This document shows positions 6,014-8,732 of a stretch of DNA of 8,732 nucleotides, piece after piece. Below the pieces are notes generated by a model. The model had not been told where the DNA came from. It saw only the letters and a program-made list of their open reading frames with translations, and searched no databases. Positions within the stretch are counted from its first letter, which is position 1; each line of letters begins with the position of its first letter. The position numbers were made by a program, and so were the translations under genes. The DNA is from Candidatus Nanopelagicales bacterium (GTDB taxonomy: Bacteria > Actinomycetota > Actinomycetes > S36-B12 > UBA5976). The stretch spans positions 1-8,732 of the forward strand of contig JAURLB010000077.1 in NCBI GenBank assembly GCA_030831445.1, in the 5' to 3' direction.

Positions 6014-6900
6014 AATCCATATCTATCAAGTGTATTTTCATTGCTTTGCCAGTTAGATTCCACTCTGACACGTAAATCTAAAAATACCTTAGCGCTGAGT
6101 AGGCGTTCAATTTCTTTGCGTGCCCGCGTACCGATTTCTTTGAGCTGCAATCCGCCTTTACCAACAATGATGCCTTTTTGGCTTTCCCGCTCGACATAAA
6201 TGGATGCGAAAATCTTCACTAAACCTGAGCCTTCGCGGATGATTTCATCGATGTCAATCAAAGTGGAATGAGGCAACTCGTCAAAAACTTGTCGAATAAC
6301 TGCCTCGCGAATGAGTTCAGCTATTCGATGCTGTTGGTCTTTATTCGTAATGGCATCCTCGGGATAGAGTGCCAAAGCTTCGGGCATACTTCGAGCAAGT
6401 AAAGCGACTAGCTCGTTTGTATTTTCATTCTTCCGCGCGCTCAGGGGAATAATTTCGTCCCATTCAAAGTTCCAGCCAGCAGCAATTTCAGAAACTTCTT
6501 GCAATTTTTCCAGCAACACTGGCTTTTTTACACAATCACTCTTACTCACGATTGCAATCTTTTTGCAGTTCATTCTTGAAACCTGCTCAAGGATCATTTT
6601 GTCACCCACGCCTATTTGCTCGTTGGCAGGTAGTAGGAGACACACAATATCGATGTCATCAAGCGCCGCATTAGTGGCTGCGTTCAACCTGCTACCGAGC
6701 GTGGTGCGCGGTTTATGAATTCCTGGCGTGTCTACAAGAACGAGTTGAAAGCCATCTCCATGAATAATGCCATGGATGATGTGGCGAGTCGTTTGAGGTT
6801 TGTCAGAGACAATTGCAATCTTTTCTTTCACCAACGCATTTATGAGCGTTGACTTTCCGACATTAGGTCTACCGATAAGTGCAACAATCCCTGCTTTCAC
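6010..6900 (-). CDS. era: GTPase Era
   Basis: 296 aa GTPase that binds 16S rRNA near its 3' end and takes part in 30S ribosome assembly. Numbered from the GTG at 6900: G1 P-loop GRPNVGKS at 10-17, G2 with QTTRH around 36-40, G3 DTPG at 57-60, G4 as SKSD at 119-122 (usually NKxD; many Actinobacteria have TKxD), G5 SAR near 154-156, and a C-terminal KH domain with GIIVGKGG at about 243-250. The ending is typical of the family. The GTG start has GGAG six bases upstream and overlaps the EamA stop as GTGA; a TTG at 6912 would add four residues (300 aa) but lies within that ribosome site. Last gene of the CBS protein-EamA-era operon. Confidence 0.97.
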   Translation of the reverse strand: MKAGIVALIGRPNVGKSTLINALVKEKIAIVSDKPQTTRHIIHGIIHGDGFQLVLVDTPGIHKPRTTLGSRLNAATNAALDDIDIVCLLLPANEQIGVGDKMILEQVSRMNCKKIAIVSKSDCVKKPVLLEKLQEVSEIAAGWNFEWDEIIPLSARKNENTNELVALLARSMPEALALYPEDAITNKDQQHRIAELIREAVIRQVFDELPHSTLIDIDEIIREGSGLVKIFASIYVERESQKGIIVGKGGLQLKEIGTRARKEIERLLSAKVFLDLRVRVESNWQSNENTLDRYGF

Positions 6901-7775
6901 TTCTGGCTCCAACCTAATATTGCTAATGCAAGAGTAATAAGAATACAGCCAATGATCGCCAATGCACCCAATTGCTCACCCACAACGACTACTCCCAAAA
7001 CACTTGCGACAAGTGGTTCGCCTAAATTCAATGTTGCAATCACTCCCGCTTGAAGCCGACGTAACCCATAAGCAAAGAAAGCGTAAGCAACTGACGTTGC
7101 CACAACACCTAACCAGAGGCTCAAAAATAATCCGTTTGAATCTTGGAGAAATGTCAGTCGATTGAAAGAAAACGGTAACAGGATTAATGCTGCCAACGCG
7201 AATGAAACTGAAAGCAGTCCCAATGGAGAGACCTGCTCTGAGGTTTCACTAGCAATCACGGTGTAGGTTGCGTATGCAATTGAAGCCATGACTGCCGCAA
7301 GCACCCCTAGAATCGGAAGCGACAAATCAATCGCATACACGCTCAACAAGAGAAGTCCGAGGATCGCAATCAGGGTCGAGATCAGCCAGATACCTTGAGG
7401 TTTCCTTCCTCTCCACAGCCAAGCAAACAATCCCACAAAAAATGGGGCTAAGGCGAGTGACACTAATGTGCCAAGCGCAATTCCGACTACATCAGTGCCA
7501 ACAAAAAAGAAATACTGATAACCAGCAACACCGAGAGCCATCATCCAAACTAAAGGATTCTTCAGCAGTTTGAGAATGCCTCGCGGACTATCTGAAATGA
7601 GGCTGATCAACAAAAGACCCAGCGCACCAATCGACAATCTGATGAATGCGATTGCAATTGAGTCTGCTTCAACATCGGCAAGCGCTCGAGCACTTGCCGA
7701 CGTTCCAAAGAGGCATGCTGCAATCAGGACTGCAAAGACCGCCCGAAGAGAATCACTCCCCGCGATTTTGTTCAC
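6897..7775 (-). CDS. EamA/DMT-superfamily transporter
   Basis: 292 aa from the GTG at 7775. A drug/metabolite transporter superfamily protein with about ten hydrophobic spans made of two EamA repeats: the first begins with AVFAVLIAACLFGTSASARALA and the second with LPILGVLAAVMASIAYATYTVI. The end of each repeat shows the usual pattern: LGTLVSLALAPFF in the first, and LRRLQAGVIATLNLGEPLVASVLGVVVVGEQL in the second. Substrate unknown; relatives export amino acids, metabolites or drugs. The start is uncertain: ATG 7826 gives 309 aa but overlaps the CBS gene by 74 bases. GTG 7796, TTG 7802 and GTG 7775 are also in frame and none has a good ribosome site; 7775 gives the usual short N-terminus and a 23-base overlap. 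A long palindrome lies in codons for the first periplasmic or cytoplasmic turn (7671-7704). Confidence 0.9.
   Translation of the reverse strand: MNKIAGSDSLRAVFAVLIAACLFGTSASARALADVEADSIAIAFIRLSIGALGLLLISLISDSPRGILKLLKNPLVWMMALGVAGYQYFFFVGTDVVGIALGTLVSLALAPFFVGLFAWLWRGRKPQGIWLISTLIAILGLLLLSVYAIDLSLPILGVLAAVMASIAYATYTVIASETSEQVSPLGLLSVSFALAALILLPFSFNRLTFLQDSNGLFLSLWLGVVATSVAYAFFAYGLRRLQAGVIATLNLGEPLVASVLGVVVVGEQLGALAIIGCILITLALAILGWSQK
6907..6910 (-). promoter_or_regulatory. Shine-Dalgarno of era (decides the start)
   Basis: GGAG on the minus strand, six bases before the GTG at 6900-6898, which itself overlaps the preceding stop codon (GTGA). The upstream TTG at 6912 is immediately adjacent to and reads through this site, so it is a poor start. 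Confidence 0.7.
7671..7704. repeat. 34-bp near-perfect palindrome inside the EamA gene
   Basis: Two 17-base arms meet at a central CTCGAG. Fifteen of 17 position pairs match exactly. The two imperfect pairs (7674/7701 and 7683/7692) are A-C on the plus strand but G-T on the minus strand, so the mRNA of the EamA gene could form an uninterrupted 15-bp stem with two G-U pairs and a UCGA loop. No T-run follows on either strand, so it is not a standard terminator. The symmetry is in codon phase: both strands translate to TSASARALADV here. Confidence 0.85.
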
Positions 7776-8732
7776 TGTGAATTTTTCGAACGAGAACACT
7801 TCCAACTTTGTTGCGGCGACCTGCAACGGATTCAGCAGTCAGGCTCCAGCCGTCGATGTCAAGCGAGGAACCGGGAATTGGCACTCTTCCTAGGCGTAAG
7901 GCCAATAAGCCCGCTACTGTGTCAATTCCTTCATCTTCAGAATCAAGTTCAATCTCCAATAAATCTGCAAGATCTTCGATGTGTAAGCGAGTACTCACTC
8001 GATACACATCTGATTCAAGTTCCACAATTTCAGATGCTTCAGTGTCATACTCGTCGACAATCTCGCCGACAATTTCCTCAAGTATGTCCTCAATCGTTAA
8101 CAATCCCGCTGTGCCGCCATACTCGTCAATCAAAATTGCAATGTGAATTCGAGCTTTCTGCATATCACGAAGTAATTCATCAGCACTTTTACTGTCGGGC
8201 GAGAAAAACGCCCTACGCATGATTGATTCAACATTTTCAGATTGTCCAGATTCCGTGTGTTCGAAAGTTCTGCGTGCGATATCCTTCAAATACACAACAC
8301 CAACAATGTCATCAATGTCTTGCCCAATAACGGGAATTCTTGAATAACCCGAGCGAAGTCCGAGAGACATTGCTTGACGCAATGTTTTGTGCTTCTCGAT
8401 CCAGACCATTTCGGTTCGAGGAACCATAACTTCTCGTGCGACCGTATCTCCGAGTTCAAACACAGATTGCAACATCTTCTTCTCGTCATCTTCGATGACT
8501 TCAGTGCTGGCTTGCTCAACAAGTTCACGTAGCTCACTTGTTGAAGAGAATGGACCATCCACGAAACCTTTTCCAGGAGTAATCGCATTACTGATGAGAA
8601 TGAGAATTCGAACAAGCGGCCCAAGGAGCACGCTCATAATCCGAACGAACCCTGCCATTCCAACTACAACGCGCTCCGAATGTTGGCGACCGATAGTTCT
8701 TGCGCCGACAACAAACACAACAAAACTAAAAA
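7753..8732 (-). CDS. CBS-domain membrane protein, HlyC/CorC/CNNM family (5' end beyond window)
   Basis: At least 325 aa; the frame is open to the right edge, so the N-terminal part of the DUF21/CNNM membrane domain is missing. The apparent start at 8718 is an internal GTG valine codon. Visible: the end of the membrane domain (GARTIGRQHSERVV, LLGPLVRILILISNAITPGKGF), an acidic linker with ELRELVEQAS, a CBS pair (first: VMVPRTEMVWIEKHKTL to VGVVYLKDI; second: IMRRAFFSPDSKSADELLRDM to GGTAGLLTIEDILEEIVGEI), and a C-terminal CorC/HlyC-associated domain ending at LVRKIHSEQNRGE. Such proteins bind adenine nucleotides through CBS and are implicated in Mg2+/Co2+ efflux; the hemolysin name is historical. 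The closest match in order and sequence style is the gene before era in mycobacteria (Rv2366c). It leads the EamA-era genes in transcription. Confidence 0.93.
   Translation of the reverse strand, partial: FSFVVFVVGARTIGRQHSERVVVGMAGFVRIMSVLLGPLVRILILISNAITPGKGFVDGPFSSTSELRELVEQASTEVIEDDEKKMLQSVFELGDTVAREVMVPRTEMVWIEKHKTLRQAMSLGLRSGYSRIPVIGQDIDDIVGVVYLKDIARRTFEHTESGQSENVESIMRRAFFSPDSKSADELLRDMQKARIHIAILIDEYGGTAGLLTIEDILEEIVGEIVDEYDTEASEIVELESDVYRVSTRLHIEDLADLLEIELDSEDEGIDTVAGLLALRLGRVPIPGSSLDIDGWSLTAESVAGRRNKVGSVLVRKIHSEQNRGE

Noticed and set aside
7570..7893. Plus-strand 107-codon frame with a peptide matching EamA
   Set aside because: The match is produced by the palindrome at 7671-7704. 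The rest of the frame has no family resemblance and is antisense to two real genes.

Overview
This is a dense chromosomal housekeeping segment from an actinobacterium. The set and order of genes is the one usually found around recO, uppS, zur and glyS in Actinobacteria: glycyl-tRNA synthetase, a DUF6703-like membrane protein, an ABM-fold protein, a Zur-type repressor, UppS, RecO, Era and a CBS-domain (HlyC/CorC/CNNM) protein. By eye the base composition is well below the GC content of Streptomyces or Mycobacterium, CGA arginine codons are common in the left part, and intergenic space is almost absent. Together these suggest a streamlined, lower-GC lineage such as the freshwater acI/Nanopelagicales group. 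That placement is an inference from gene order and compactness; no marker was searched.

Layout, left to right. (1) A leftward four-gene operon, in transcription order: ABM-like protein (2728-2342), phosphoribosyltransferase-like protein (2345-1896), glyS (1841-468), dusB (468 to beyond the left edge). Two of its junctions overlap by 1-4 bases. (2) A divergent rightward pair, DUF6703-like membrane protein then zur, joined by a TGATG overlap. (3) A leftward recO-uppS pair, whose uppS end meets the zur end with overlapping stop codons. (4) A rightward AI-2E/PerM-family membrane protein, divergent from recO and probably leaderless. (5) A leftward operon, in transcription order: HlyC/CorC/CNNM CBS protein (enters from the right edge), EamA/DMT transporter, era. 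The era end overlaps the end of the AI-2E gene.

Functionally this is translation and RNA biology (GlyS, DusB, Era), envelope lipid-carrier synthesis (UppS), DNA repair (RecO), zinc homeostasis (Zur), and membrane transport or ion homeostasis (EamA, AI-2E family, CBS protein). The EamA and AI-2E genes sit inside the otherwise conserved HlyC-era-recO-uppS string and look like lineage-specific insertions.

No RNA genes, insertion sequences, CRISPR arrays, phage genes or convincing intrinsic terminators were seen. The longest non-coding stretch is about 77 bases (4884-4960), so there is no unexplained gap over 300 bases. I do not see a novel multi-gene system. The most unusual structure is a 34-bp near-perfect palindrome in the EamA reading frame (7671-7704); on the mRNA strand both of its imperfect pairs become G-U wobbles. 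The other points of interest are a shortened phosphoribosyltransferase-like protein with an altered PRPP loop, and two pairs of convergent genes that share bases of their stop codons.
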